From NCBI RefSeq assembly GCF_003369565.1, contig NZ_PIOD01000016.1, forward strand, positions 146,581-210,580: DNA of 64,000 nt. The letters are read 5' to 3'. The notes under the pieces were generated by a model that saw only the letters and a list, made by a program, of their open reading frames with translations, made no database searches and was not told where the DNA came from. This document shows, one piece after another, positions 32,461 to 42,110 of the stretch. Position 1 is the first letter of the stretch. Each line of letters begins with the position of its first letter. The stretch is from Oceanobacillus chungangensis. GTDB taxonomy: Bacteria; Bacillota; Bacilli; Bacillales; Amphibacillaceae. The position numbers and the translations under genes were made by a program.

Positions 32461-34980
32461 TCATTGGCTATTGCCATCGTTGTTGCCATGTCCATGACCA
32501 TGGCCTTTGTGGTGGCCTTTGTGGTGGCCTTTGTGGTGGCCTTTGTTACCTTTGTTATTGTCCTTGCCGTTGTCCTTATTGAGTTTGAAGTTCAACGGGA
32601 TGTTCTTTTCCAACGGAGTGTCTGCCGAGGAACCACCGACATGTACACGGTATTTTCCATCAACAGTAGCCCACTCGCCATCAGCCCAGTTCTCAAGATT
32701 GTCCGGTTCTTCCGGAATAAAATATGAGAATGGGTGGTTAGAATCAGCCTGGTTAATTCGTACAGTCACGCGTTCGCTCTCACCTGGCTCAAGATCAACT
32801 TTCTCGAAGTTGACAAGTCGTTTGGTCGGTTGCCCTGCCTCGTCCGGCAGTGTTAGGTAGACCTGTGCCGATTCTTTTCCGGCAACGTCACCAGTGTTCG
32901 TAATTGTAAAGGACACGTCAATACCGGACAATGATCCTTTTTTGCCTTTACCTTCACCGCGAACTTTCTTCACTTTAAGCTTGTCATACTCAAAAGTCGT
33001 ATACGATAGACCGTACCCGAATGGGAATACTGGCTTCACATTATTAGCTTCATACCAGCGGTAGCCCATCTCTAGACCCTCAGTATACTGGGCGATTAGC
33101 TGGTCTGAACCATCACCGTATGGGCCTGGTCCGCCTGGCTTGCCTGTATCTTGACGCGTTCCAGGGAATTGTTCTTCTGTCGCGAAGGCAGCTTCACGCT
33201 CGGTCGCACCGAATGTCATTGGTAGCTTACCAGAAGGATTGACTTTACCGTAAAGCAAGTTAGCCACGGCATTTCCATCCTCCATGCCTGGGAACCAAGC
33301 TTCAAGTACTGCAGGTACCTCATCCAACCACGGCATTAGCACCGTACCAGAAGTCTTTAGGACCACAGCAGTATTCTCTGCATTTGCCTCTAACACCGCA
33401 TCAATCATCGGCTCTTGCTCCACCCAGTCCTCTCGATCCTTGTGTTCGTCAAGGTCGATAGCCGGGAAACCAAGAGTATCACGGTCCACAGTCTCATGCG
33501 GGTTGTCACCGATCATGAGAAGCACGACGTCGGACTCAGCAGCAAGCTTAGCAGCAGCCTCCGGGTCACGGCCATCGTTGTATGTTACTTCAGTGTCATA
33601 GCCTAGTTCCTCGATAACATTCTCTAGTCCCTCCTGTGGAGTGACCGTGTAAGGAGTTACAACGTTCTCGTTATTGTCCCGAACAGAGCGTGGAGACATC
33701 TTAGCCTCACCAGCAAACCATTCAAGACCGATTAGTGCGATTGACTCTGGCTCACCGTCTAGCGGCAGGAAGTCGTTATCGTTCTTTAATAGCACAGACC
33801 CTTCTTCTGCCATCTTCCGTGCGCTAGCACCATTAGCAATCGGATCAACGATCTCCGGCAGGAACTCGTCGTAAGGCTCATCCATATGGCCATATTCGAT
33901 CATCTTAATGTAGCGCGGACGAAGAAGATTGTCGATGTCGTCCTCGTTTACCTCACCTGAATCAAGTGCATCCTGGATTATTTCTTGAGTGTAGTACTGC
34001 GGTGCCCAGTCGAGCTCAACATTCGTTCCTGCCTTAATGGCAGCTACCGTGTCGTGAATCGCGCGACGGTCACTCATAACGTATCCATCAAAGCCCCAGT
34101 TGTCCCTAAGTGCATCTTGGAGCAATTCAGAGCTATCACAAGCATAAGTACCGTTAACATCCGGGAATGAGCACATCACGGAGGCTGGATCAGCATCCTT
34201 GACTGTCATCTCGAAAGGTAGCATGTACAGTTCGTTCATAGCCTTTGAAGGAACCTGAACACCCATCGTCCAACGCTCAGTCTCCTGCTCGTTACCGGCC
34301 AAGTGCTTAAGTTGTGCCTGTACTCCCTGGTCCTGGATACCCTTGACCTGCTGGGTCGCCAGGATACCCGTCAAGTATGGGTCCTCACTGAAGTACTCAT
34401 AATTACGGCCACCGTATGGATGACGAATAAGGTTCATACCCGGCCCAAGCAACACGTGATGTGCAAAGGCACGAGTTTCTTCGCCGAGAATACGGCCTGC
34501 TTCATAGTTAAGCTCGCTGTTGAAAGTTGCAGCTAGCGCTGGTGTCGAAGGCAGTCCTGTCGCTATCGGGTCATTGCCACACGATCCACCTTTTACGCCC
34601 GTACCACCGTTTGTCATACGGATTGTGGGAATACCTAAATCCTCAATCCCACGGATTTGACGGCCAGTGTCCTGCCATTCACATCCAGGCAAAGTGCCCT
34701 CTGGAGCGAATTCACCATTCTGGTATTTACTAGTACCGCCCTTGTTGATGACAACCGTCTCACCGGTGTCGTTCTCATTGAAGCGTGAGATAGCGATTTG
34801 CTGGATCTTCTGCTCCATTGTCATCTCATCGAGAAGCAGTTCAGTGCGCTCCTCAGCAGACAGCTTGGTGTTCATCCAGGGGTTGACCCCTTCCGTTCCA
34901 CTGTTCATCGCATTAGCAGGAACTAATGAAGACATAAAGATTATTGCTGTCAAAAAAATTGTACTTATTCGTTTTATCAT
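32461..34980 (-). CDS. Secreted GH3-family beta-glycosidase with His-rich tail
   Basis: 839 residues with a Sec signal ending VPANA at residue 24. The GH3 N-domain includes KHLAGNEQETER, PASVMCSFPDVNG and GYVMSDRRAIHD, whose D304 is the expected nucleophile; the usual SDW reads SDR. The GH3 C-domain (GSVLLKNDNDFLPL, VVLLMIGDNPHE, VFPFGYGLSYTTFEY) and a fibronectin III-like domain (SFTITNTGDVAGKESAQVYL) follow. The final ~35 residues are GHHKGHHKGHHKGHGHGHG-like, unusual for the family. It probably releases sugars from plant or algal glucans. GC is above the neighbours' level, matching the downstream beta-helix lipoprotein. Confidence 0.9.
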   Translation of the reverse strand: MIKRISTIFLTAIIFMSSLVPANAMNSGTEGVNPWMNTKLSAEERTELLLDEMTMEQKIQQIAISRFNENDTGETVVINKGGTSKYQNGEFAPEGTLPGCEWQDTGRQIRGIEDLGIPTIRMTNGGTGVKGGSCGNDPIATGLPSTPALAATFNSELNYEAGRILGEETRAFAHHVLLGPGMNLIRHPYGGRNYEYFSEDPYLTGILATQQVKGIQDQGVQAQLKHLAGNEQETERWTMGVQVPSKAMNELYMLPFEMTVKDADPASVMCSFPDVNGTYACDSSELLQDALRDNWGFDGYVMSDRRAIHDTVAAIKAGTNVELDWAPQYYTQEIIQDALDSGEVNEDDIDNLLRPRYIKMIEYGHMDEPYDEFLPEIVDPIANGASARKMAEEGSVLLKNDNDFLPLDGEPESIALIGLEWFAGEAKMSPRSVRDNNENVVTPYTVTPQEGLENVIEELGYDTEVTYNDGRDPEAAAKLAAESDVVLLMIGDNPHETVDRDTLGFPAIDLDEHKDREDWVEQEPMIDAVLEANAENTAVVLKTSGTVLMPWLDEVPAVLEAWFPGMEDGNAVANLLYGKVNPSGKLPMTFGATEREAAFATEEQFPGTRQDTGKPGGPGPYGDGSDQLIAQYTEGLEMGYRWYEANNVKPVFPFGYGLSYTTFEYDKLKVKKVRGEGKGKKGSLSGIDVSFTITNTGDVAGKESAQVYLTLPDEAGQPTKRLVNFEKVDLEPGESERVTVRINQADSNHPFSYFIPEEPDNLENWADGEWATVDGKYRVHVGGSSADTPLEKNIPLNFKLNKDNGKDNNKGNKGHHKGHHKGHHKGHGHGHGNNDGNSQ

Positions 34981-35482
34981 CCTAGTTTCTCCCTTACTAT
35001 GTATTAATCTATTAGTAGTAAAGTAATTCTTATTATTATCATTATCCTTACTAACCTACCAAGTCTCTTAGTATAGAGAAAAACTATTACGCTAATATGA
35101 ACGGTAGATTACAGTACAGTAATAAAAACCACGATATTAGTAACGCTCCCAAAGTCCTGAAAATGGTGCTCAAATGCTGTAGCAATCAATGATTTGCCAA
35201 ATAAGCAATCAAAATAAATAAATTTAAATGAGCATTATTCTAAATATACAGACTGGAATATTATGGGTTAATATACATTTATTGTATAAGCATTGTTACT
35301 ATAATATTTCAAAATCTATCGAAGGTGGCAAGTAATGTATGAAATATAGCTAATATACCGGAAAGCAGGATTCCTAGCGATTAGTTTTGATAATGTCCAC
35401 CTCACCATAAGTATAGACGGGTTTTTAAAAATGTTTTAAGGGGATAATAGGGAAAACACAGTTGATAGAGGGGCGTAGTATT
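34981..35482. other. Divergent intergenic region, GH3 and ThDP enzyme genes
   Basis: About 500 bases of AT-rich DNA holding both promoter regions. TATAAT-like boxes are common here and no single promoter is convincing. No gene or repeat recognised. Confidence 0.45.
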
Positions 35483-37078
35483 ATGAAAGCAACAGATGTA
35501 CTTGTTCAGTGCTTAGAAAATGAGGGGGTTGAGTATATTTTTGGCATCATGGGTAAGGAAACCCTTGACCTGATTGATTCATTGTCTAAGTCTAAAAAAA
35601 TTCAGTTCATAAATGTTCGTCATGAACAGGGAGCAGCTTTTATGGCAGATGTTTACGGCAGACTAACAAATAAGGTTGGGGTTTGCTTAGCAACTTTAGG
35701 ACCAGGAGCGACAAATCTTTTGACTGGAATATCTAGTGCAAACCTGGACCATTCTCCCGTTGTAGCCATTACAGGACAGGCAAGTGTTGAAAAGCAACAT
35801 CAAGAATCTCATCAATATTTAGATATAGTTAAAATATTTGAACCTGCTACTAAGTGGAGTGTTCAAATTAAAGATTCGCAAACCATACCAACAATCATTC
35901 GCAGGGCATTTAGATTGGCGCAAATGGAAAAGCCAGGTGCTGTTTTAATTGAATTACCGGAGAACATAGCTTCAGAAGTGGCTTCCGCCCGCCCATTACC
36001 AGTATTGCCTATTCCAAAAAGTACTCCTGTTTCACAAGCTATTGAGGATGCTCGTACATTAATAGGTAAGAGCCAAAAGCCACTTGTCATAGTGGGAAAC
36101 GGAGGTATCAGGCAAAATGCTATGTCAGGGCTCCTGACTTTCGTAGAGAACTTACAATCACCTGCTATCCATAGTTTTATGGCAAAAGGAGTTTTGCCCA
36201 AAGGACATCAGCTAAATTATTTTACATTTGGGTTTAAAAAGAAGGATGAAGTATTACCAATAATCGAGCAATCTGATTTATTAATTGTCGTTGGTTTTGA
36301 TTTTGTGGAAAGTCCGCCTATGGATTGGAATAAAACGATGCAACCCATTTTGCATATCGACACACTTCCTGCCGAAATAGACGAGCATTACCCCGTGAAA
36401 GGAGAACTGGTTGGTGATTTAAATGGGATTTTTCAGGAACTTAATAAACTAGATATACAATCTAAACCATGGGTTCCAAGTGGAAATCTCAAGGAACGGA
36501 TTAAGACAGCTTATCAAATTGATTTAGATGTGAAGGACAATTTGCCACTTACGATTGAGAATATCTTAACGGTTATTGAAAAAAATACTACTGAAAAGAC
36601 CATCGTGATTTCTGATGTCGGTGCCCATAAGCTCTCGATAGCTCGTACCTATCAATCAAAACAGGAAGGACGACTCATCATCTCAAATGGATTTGCCTCA
36701 ATGGGGATTGCGTTACCCGGTTCGATTGGTGCTAAATTAGCTTGCCATGACGATCCAGTTATTTGTATTACTGGGGATGGAGGGGCTTTAATGAATATTT
36801 CCGAATTAGAGACTGCCAAACGACTTGGCCTGTCATTTATCATCATTGTATTAAATGATTCAACGTTAAAGTTAGAGGAACAAATGATGCAGGAGAAATT
36901 CAGTAATAGCTTTGGTACGGCATTCGGAAACCCTGACTTTGTGCAGCTTGCTGAAAGCTTTGGAATAAAAGGAGTTAGACCCAAACGACTGGATGAGTTT
37001 GAACAAGTATTGAAAAATGCCTTAAACCAAAACAATGAAATTACACTGATAGATATTCAAATGGGGATGGATAGATAA
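35483..37078 (+). CDS. Thiamine diphosphate enzyme, acetolactate synthase-like
   Basis: 531 residues from ATG 35483 (GAGGGG 9 bases upstream; the frame is open to a TTG at 35462). The N-terminal Pyr domain has the catalytic Glu in NVRHEQGAAFMADVYGR; TLGPGATNLLTGISSANLDH and AITGQ follow. The central domain has IVGNGGIR. The C-terminal PP domain has GDGGALMNISELETAKRLGL and the IVLND end of the ThDP-Mg motif. The whole resembles the AlsS/IlvB group, which joins two pyruvates to acetolactate, but relatives include other 2-keto acid enzymes. No alsD or ilvN is next to it, so the exact reaction is open. Confidence 0.82.
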   Translation: MKATDVLVQCLENEGVEYIFGIMGKETLDLIDSLSKSKKIQFINVRHEQGAAFMADVYGRLTNKVGVCLATLGPGATNLLTGISSANLDHSPVVAITGQASVEKQHQESHQYLDIVKIFEPATKWSVQIKDSQTIPTIIRRAFRLAQMEKPGAVLIELPENIASEVASARPLPVLPIPKSTPVSQAIEDARTLIGKSQKPLVIVGNGGIRQNAMSGLLTFVENLQSPAIHSFMAKGVLPKGHQLNYFTFGFKKKDEVLPIIEQSDLLIVVGFDFVESPPMDWNKTMQPILHIDTLPAEIDEHYPVKGELVGDLNGIFQELNKLDIQSKPWVPSGNLKERIKTAYQIDLDVKDNLPLTIENILTVIEKNTTEKTIVISDVGAHKLSIARTYQSKQEGRLIISNGFASMGIALPGSIGAKLACHDDPVICITGDGGALMNISELETAKRLGLSFIIIVLNDSTLKLEEQMMQEKFSNSFGTAFGNPDFVQLAESFGIKGVRPKRLDEFEQVLKNALNQNNEITLIDIQMGMDR

Positions 37079-37262
37079 TAGACAAAGGGGGCAGGGGCAG
37101 GTGTTCTACTTTTTGAGCAAAAAGCACCTTCCCTTATGTTAAAAACTAACCTTATTTCAAACTAAATGGTTTCCCCCTTCGAAACCTCTCATTTTTAATA
37201 AGTAGAGATTCTATTTTTGGCACATAGCGATGGAATTGAATACCAGTGCTCCACTTAACTTC

Positions 37263-38858
37263 TTAATTAACCATTTTGTTCATGCTTTTCCAAAATTGGT
37301 TTCGCAGATACGCCTTCTGTATTTTGCCTGAACCTGTTTTAGGTAGTTCTTCTACAAAGCTTACAGATGTTGGGGCTTTATAGTGGGCGACCCGTTCTCT
37401 TGCAAAAACAATGATTTCCTCTTCCGTTACCGCTTCTCCATCGCGGACAACCACAACGGCGTGCGGGGTCTCTCCCCATTTTTCGTGAGGGATTGAAATT
37501 ACGGCCGCTTCGATTACCGCTGGATGTTCATACAGAATATTTTCCACCTCAATGGATGAAATATTTTCTCCACCGCTGATAATGACATCTTTTTTCCTGT
37601 CAACAATTTCTATATTTCCGTCACTGTCGACGACTCCCATATCCCCGGTATGAAACCAGCCATTCCTGATGACTTCTTTTGTCGCCTTTTCATTTTTCCA
37701 ATAGCCTTCCATCACACCGTTGCTCCGGATGACAAGTTCTCCGATTTCCTGACTGTTAGGCGCCACTTCCTTACCTTTTTCATTAACCACTTTCACTTCT
37801 GTTAAGTACATTTGATAGCCTGCCTTTGATTTCATCCGATTTTGTACTTCTTTAGGCTCATCCAAATGTTGGGCGCGTATTATGGATGTTGTGGTCAAAG
37901 GGGACGTTTCTGTCATTCCATAAATCTGAATGAATTCCCAGCCCATTTCATCCTCCACTTTAGCTATAAACGTAATAGGTGGTGCTGAACCGCCAATGAC
38001 AACCCTTACATTTTGATCTTTACTTATATTCCGTTTGTTTTCATCATAATATTGGATCAGTGAATTCAGTACAGTTGGAGCCATGTGCATTATTGTCACA
38101 CCATGCTTTTGCAGTTTCTCAAAAATGATATCGGGACGGGTTTTTCTTAACATGACCTGGGTAGCACCGTTTCCTGTGTAATAAAAGATAGAGCCCCAAC
38201 CATTGACGTGAAACATGGGCAATACATGAAGCAGCACATCCTGATCACTTACACGCAAATGATGCATCACTTGAAGGGCTTGAATATAATTGTTTCGGTG
38301 AGTGAGCATAACACCTTTCGGATCTCCTGTCGTTCCGCTTGTATAAAGCAGGCTGGCAATATCCTTTTCATCCATTTCTGCACGATCAAACGGCTTTGCT
38401 GGAAATTGAGCCAGCCACGCTTCGTAATCAAGATCATTTTCCTCAAGTTTGACCTTGCGTCCTCCGTGGACAATAATTTGTTCAACATTTAACTGATCTC
38501 GAACTGGGTCAATAAGACCGTATAATTCATAGTCTACTAATAAGATTTTGGTTTCACTATGATTTAAAATAAACAAATAATCATTCGGTTTTAACCGAAT
38601 ATTTAGTGGGACGGTAACTGCTCCCAGTTGAAATGCTCCATAGAATCCTTCCAGCATTTCCAATGTATTCGGTGCCAAAATAGCGACCTTGTCGCCTTTT
38701 GCAACGCCCAGTTTTTCCAACCCATAGGAAAGCCTGTTTACTCTTTCATTCAGTTCGAAATAAGTAACAACCTTTTCGTCATCAATGACTGCTATTTTAT
38801 CGCCATATAGCTTAACAGCTCGATCTAGAAAATCTGTCAATAGTAATGGAATGTACAT
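37263..38858 (-). CDS. Long-chain fatty-acyl-CoA synthetase-like AMP-dependent ligase
   Basis: 531 residues from ATG 38858, with GGAGGGG 5 bases upstream; the frame runs further up but without a start signal. The AMP-binding motif is LLYTSGTTGDPKGVMLTHRN, the adenylation motif IQIYGMTETSPLT, then WFHTGDMG, and the C-terminal VDRKKDVIISGGENISS. The catalytic lysine is in ELPKTGSGKIQKA. It activates a carboxylic acid to an acyl-AMP and then an acyl-CoA in the cytoplasm; length and motifs favour medium- or long-chain fatty acids. No beta-oxidation genes are adjacent. Confidence 0.9.
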   Translation of the reverse strand: MYIPLLLTDFLDRAVKLYGDKIAVIDDEKVVTYFELNERVNRLSYGLEKLGVAKGDKVAILAPNTLEMLEGFYGAFQLGAVTVPLNIRLKPNDYLFILNHSETKILLVDYELYGLIDPVRDQLNVEQIIVHGGRKVKLEENDLDYEAWLAQFPAKPFDRAEMDEKDIASLLYTSGTTGDPKGVMLTHRNNYIQALQVMHHLRVSDQDVLLHVLPMFHVNGWGSIFYYTGNGATQVMLRKTRPDIIFEKLQKHGVTIMHMAPTVLNSLIQYYDENKRNISKDQNVRVVIGGSAPPITFIAKVEDEMGWEFIQIYGMTETSPLTTTSIIRAQHLDEPKEVQNRMKSKAGYQMYLTEVKVVNEKGKEVAPNSQEIGELVIRSNGVMEGYWKNEKATKEVIRNGWFHTGDMGVVDSDGNIEIVDRKKDVIISGGENISSIEVENILYEHPAVIEAAVISIPHEKWGETPHAVVVVRDGEAVTEEEIIVFARERVAHYKAPTSVSFVEELPKTGSGKIQKAYLRNQFWKSMNKMVN

Positions 38859-39057
38859 GTTAACCCCTCCAATAAGTATTTTATCTGTCATATTGTATTT
38901 TGTTATCAAGAAATTTAGGCAGTATTTTTTGTGTAAACAAAAGTACTGGCGATCCAACAGGATGTTGCATTTTAATACTATTAATTGCTTCACCAGTGTA
39001 TTATAACCCCTAAATTATGCCTAACTAAAAATGATGTCACTCAGATCAAAGGGATGG

Positions 39058-40914
39058 CTATGGTCTGAATTTAACAACTCGATTTAATAGCGTGTCAGCA
39101 ATATAAATGTCACCATTTGCCCCTACAGCAATTCCTTGAGGAGAAAAGAAATTATGATCCTCTCCGCCAAATTGCCCTATCGTATCTAAATATGTTCCGT
39201 TTGAACTAAACTTTTGTACGCGATTATTTGATGAGTCTGTGACATAAACATTATCGTTTTGATCAACAGCTATGCCAACCGGGAGAAATAAATCTCCGTT
39301 TCCTTCACCCCAATTGTCTAACGGATCAGTTTGTGGGTTCCCGCCATTCGTCCCCCACTTCGTAATAAAGTTTCCTGATTTATCAAACTTTTGAATTCGG
39401 CTATTATATCTGTCAACAACGTAAAGATTATCCTGAGAGTCTACTGTGATAAATGTTGGTTGTCTAAATTCGCCATTGTTTAATCCTTCTGCTCCCCAGC
39501 TGCTAACAAATACTCCAAATGGATTAAAATTTACAACTCGATTATTCCCAGTATCGGCCACATAATAATAGCCGTCGCTCGTTGTCGTTACCCCCATTGG
39601 AAAGCTTAAATGATAGTAACCAAAATTAGATAACCATGAGCCGTTTTTACTAAATACTTGGATTCGGGAATTTCCTGTATCGGCAATGACCATCTCATTA
39701 TATTTCCCGTTATATGTTATCTGTTTAGGAGCGATAAACTGCCAATAGTTAATCCCGTAAGCCGATGGACCACCATCTCCATTGTTGCCACCCCATTTAT
39801 TTAAAAGGGTTCCACTGTTATCGAATTTTTGCACCCGATGGTTAAACGTATCTGTTATATAAACGTCGTCGTTATTGTCGACCGCAATTCCTACAGGCTC
39901 CGAAAACACACCATCAGCATTTCGCAAATTTCCTAAATAGGATTGAACAGAAGCATAAGTTGAATACCCTCTAAATTTAATTAATCGACTATTACCAGTA
40001 TCAGAAACGATAAAGTATCCATCTCCAAGCGGTAATACTTGGGAAGGGAAACTAGGTTCTAAATAATATATACCTAGGTCTGTCGAATATTGATATTGGT
40101 GATTACTATTATATTTCTTAACTTTATGGTTTGTTGTGTCAACAATATAGACATCTCCGTTTGTGTCTAAGTTGACTCCTCTAGGATAAAAAAGTCGGCT
40201 ACCACTATCTCCGCTTTGACCAGTTACGCCAATCTGACCAAGATAATTTCCATTTACGTCTAAAATTTGTACTCGGTGGTTAAAAGTGTCGACAACATAT
40301 ACTTTATCACCATTAGCATCTTGCTTTATCGCGATTCCCTGAGGTAAGCGAAATTGGCCGTTTGCCGTCCCACGGCTACCATATTGATACAAGTAGGTTC
40401 CATTTTGATCAAACACCTGGATACGATCATGAAATTCATCTGTAACATGATAGTGATTTTGACTATCAATGGCGATTTCTCTAGCTAGACCAAACTGGCC
40501 ATTTCCTGAACCATGGGATCCCCAAGCTGTAATAAAGTTAAAATTAGAATCAAACTTTTGGATTCGATTATTTGCCGTATCCCCAACTAAAATATTTCCA
40601 TCGTTGTCAATCGCTACCCCAAATGGCGTATTAAATTCCCCATTACCGCTTCCTAGCTTTCCGAACTTTTTAATAATATTTCCATCTTGATCCATCTTGA
40701 CAATCCTATGATTACTCATATCACTTACGTAAATATTTCCACTTGCGTCCTTCGCCATCGCTACTGGTGTATTAAAAATTACTCCCGTTCCTTCATTGGC
40801 TTTTCCCCAAATATCAACAACAGAATGAGCACTAACTGATCCACTAAATAGTAAAAATGCGATTAAAATAAGAGGCAGTATTTTTCCTAACCGTTTAACG
40901 CTTTGATTCATCAT
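39058..40914 (-). CDS. Secreted NHL-repeat beta-propeller protein
   Basis: 618 residues with a Sec signal ending VSAHS at about residue 30. The rest consists of around a dozen NHL repeats: GVAIDNDGNILVGDTANNRI-type units (FNTPVAMAKDASGNIYVSDM, FFSPQGIAVGANGDIYIADT), enough for two six-bladed propellers. NHL propellers bind proteins, carbohydrates or RNA; secreted bacterial ones are poorly understood and may bind the wall or act as peptidyl-amidoglycolate-lyase-like folds. No enzyme motif was seen. AGGAGG stands 4 bases before the first of two adjacent ATG codons. A GC-rich, structured leader of ~150 nucleotides precedes it. Confidence 0.85.
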   Translation of the reverse strand: MMNQSVKRLGKILPLILIAFLLFSGSVSAHSVVDIWGKANEGTGVIFNTPVAMAKDASGNIYVSDMSNHRIVKMDQDGNIIKKFGKLGSGNGEFNTPFGVAIDNDGNILVGDTANNRIQKFDSNFNFITAWGSHGSGNGQFGLAREIAIDSQNHYHVTDEFHDRIQVFDQNGTYLYQYGSRGTANGQFRLPQGIAIKQDANGDKVYVVDTFNHRVQILDVNGNYLGQIGVTGQSGDSGSRLFYPRGVNLDTNGDVYIVDTTNHKVKKYNSNHQYQYSTDLGIYYLEPSFPSQVLPLGDGYFIVSDTGNSRLIKFRGYSTYASVQSYLGNLRNADGVFSEPVGIAVDNNDDVYITDTFNHRVQKFDNSGTLLNKWGGNNGDGGPSAYGINYWQFIAPKQITYNGKYNEMVIADTGNSRIQVFSKNGSWLSNFGYYHLSFPMGVTTTSDGYYYVADTGNNRVVNFNPFGVFVSSWGAEGLNNGEFRQPTFITVDSQDNLYVVDRYNSRIQKFDKSGNFITKWGTNGGNPQTDPLDNWGEGNGDLFLPVGIAVDQNDNVYVTDSSNNRVQKFSSNGTYLDTIGQFGGEDHNFFSPQGIAVGANGDIYIADTLLNRVVKFRP

Positions 40915-40920
40915 GTCTCC

Positions 40921-41080
40921 TCCTTGTATTAAACATGACTAGCTAATGAGGCAGTTTCTTTGCAGGATCATCGCTCCGGGCTTATAAAATTTACTGATAC
41001 CTTGGCTGGGACAAGCTCATATCCATCACGCTACTTCCGCCTTTGCACGAATAATTCACCTCCGTCGGTATTTTTCTATA
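40921..41080 (-). promoter_or_regulatory. Promoter and structured 5' leader of the NHL-repeat gene
   Basis: A -10-like TATAGA (minus strand, 41080-41075) is followed by ~150 nucleotides that are much richer in G and C than the flanks. They contain ACCGACGGAGGTGAATTA, GTGCAAAGGCGGAAGTAGCG and ATAAGCCCGGAGCGATG. Possible pairings are ATACC with GGTAT and GGC with GCC, enclosing a smaller GGA/TCC hairpin. The leader ends in the gene's ribosome site. It looks like a cis-acting RNA, perhaps a riboswitch, but I cannot match it safely to a known class. Confidence 0.45.
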
Positions 41081-41311
41081 CAGTTTTGATACGATATAAA
41101 CGGATTAGAAGCTATTGGGACAGTAATGATGCCAGAGACTCTCCTTAATAACCAATTTGTGCTGTTATCCATTTATGACAAGTGAGTCACTTTTCTATTT
41201 TTGATTATACTAAATTTTTAAAAATTTTCAACATATTTTTGAGTTTTTAATTCTCGTTTACCGTTTACAGGTTGGAATGGTTAAAATAGAATGAAGCAAG
41301 GGGTGATTCAC

Positions 41312-41902
41312 TTGTCACATAACACTGGAAGGGAATTAACGAAAAAGGGGTTAAATACACGAAGGAAACTATTAAAATCTGCTGAAAAGGTATTTGGTGC
41401 GAAGGGGTATTTTGAAGCGGGAGTTGTTGAAATCACTCAAGAAGCAAATGTTGCGCAAGGAACATTTTATAAGTATTTTCCTTCTAAAAAGGCCATTTAT
41501 GATGAATTAGTTCAGCAAATGAGTCGAGATCTGCGGCTTTTTATTAAACAGGCAATCGAAAAATCCCCTCAGGACGATATGTTTCGGAAAAGTTTTGAGG
41601 CATTTTTTGAATGGGTAGGGGAAAACCAGAACTTATACAGCATTGTTCTGCAGGCAGTTATTGTTGATAAGCATTTATATCGCTGGTACTACGAGAAATT
41701 AGCAACAGGTTTTATTAAAGCTTTAAAAGAAACTGATAAACATGGCGAATCTAAGCCACTAAATCACGAAGCTTTAGCTTATAGTTTAATGGGCATCGGT
41801 CAGTTTCTAGGGATGAGATGGATTAATTGGGAAGGGGAAGAGGTCCCTAAGGAAGTGTTGGATACAGCAATGGGAATGGTTTTACATGGAATTTTGAAGT
41901 AA
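41312..41902 (+). CDS. TetR/AcrR-family transcriptional regulator
   Basis: 196 residues from TTG 41312, preceded by AAGGGGTG at a good distance; the ATG at 41291 lacks a site. Residues ~15-60 are the TetR DNA-binding domain (RRKLLKSAEKVFGAKGYFEA, VVEITQEANVAQGTFYKYFP, SKKAIYDELV). The C-terminal ligand-binding part has AYSLMGIGQFLGMRWINWEG, a form seen in fatty-acid-related TetR proteins, though this is only suggestive. It is divergent from the NHL-repeat gene and convergent with the M20 gene. Confidence 0.88.
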   Translation: MSHNTGRELTKKGLNTRRKLLKSAEKVFGAKGYFEAGVVEITQEANVAQGTFYKYFPSKKAIYDELVQQMSRDLRLFIKQAIEKSPQDDMFRKSFEAFFEWVGENQNLYSIVLQAVIVDKHLYRWYYEKLATGFIKALKETDKHGESKPLNHEALAYSLMGIGQFLGMRWINWEGEEVPKEVLDTAMGMVLHGILK

Positions 41903-42061
41903 GAAAATTGCTGAACTAGCGCTGCCAAGAAGTCACTTAGTTTACACATAAAATGATTTTTTTCTTCTTTTGCTATTTTATATTGAAGGCCACATTTTGT
42001 TATCTTCGAAATACTAGTTTATGAATGATTCCAGTTTCTAAGTCAAAAAAATCATTCACAT

Positions 42062-42096
42062 AAAACACCCCAATTATGATTAATTGGGGTGTTTTT
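42062..42096. terminator. Bidirectional terminator, TetR and M20 genes
   Basis: A near-perfect 15-bp stem AAAACACCCCAATTA with loop TGA and complement, A run on one side and TTTTT on the other. Confidence 0.9.
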
Positions 42097-42110
42097 GAAA
42101 TCTTAACAAC

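Noticed and set aside
40921-41080. c-di-GMP-I or c-di-AMP riboswitch before the NHL gene
   Set aside because: The fixed sequence blocks of those classes could not be found in order, so only a generic structured-leader call is made.
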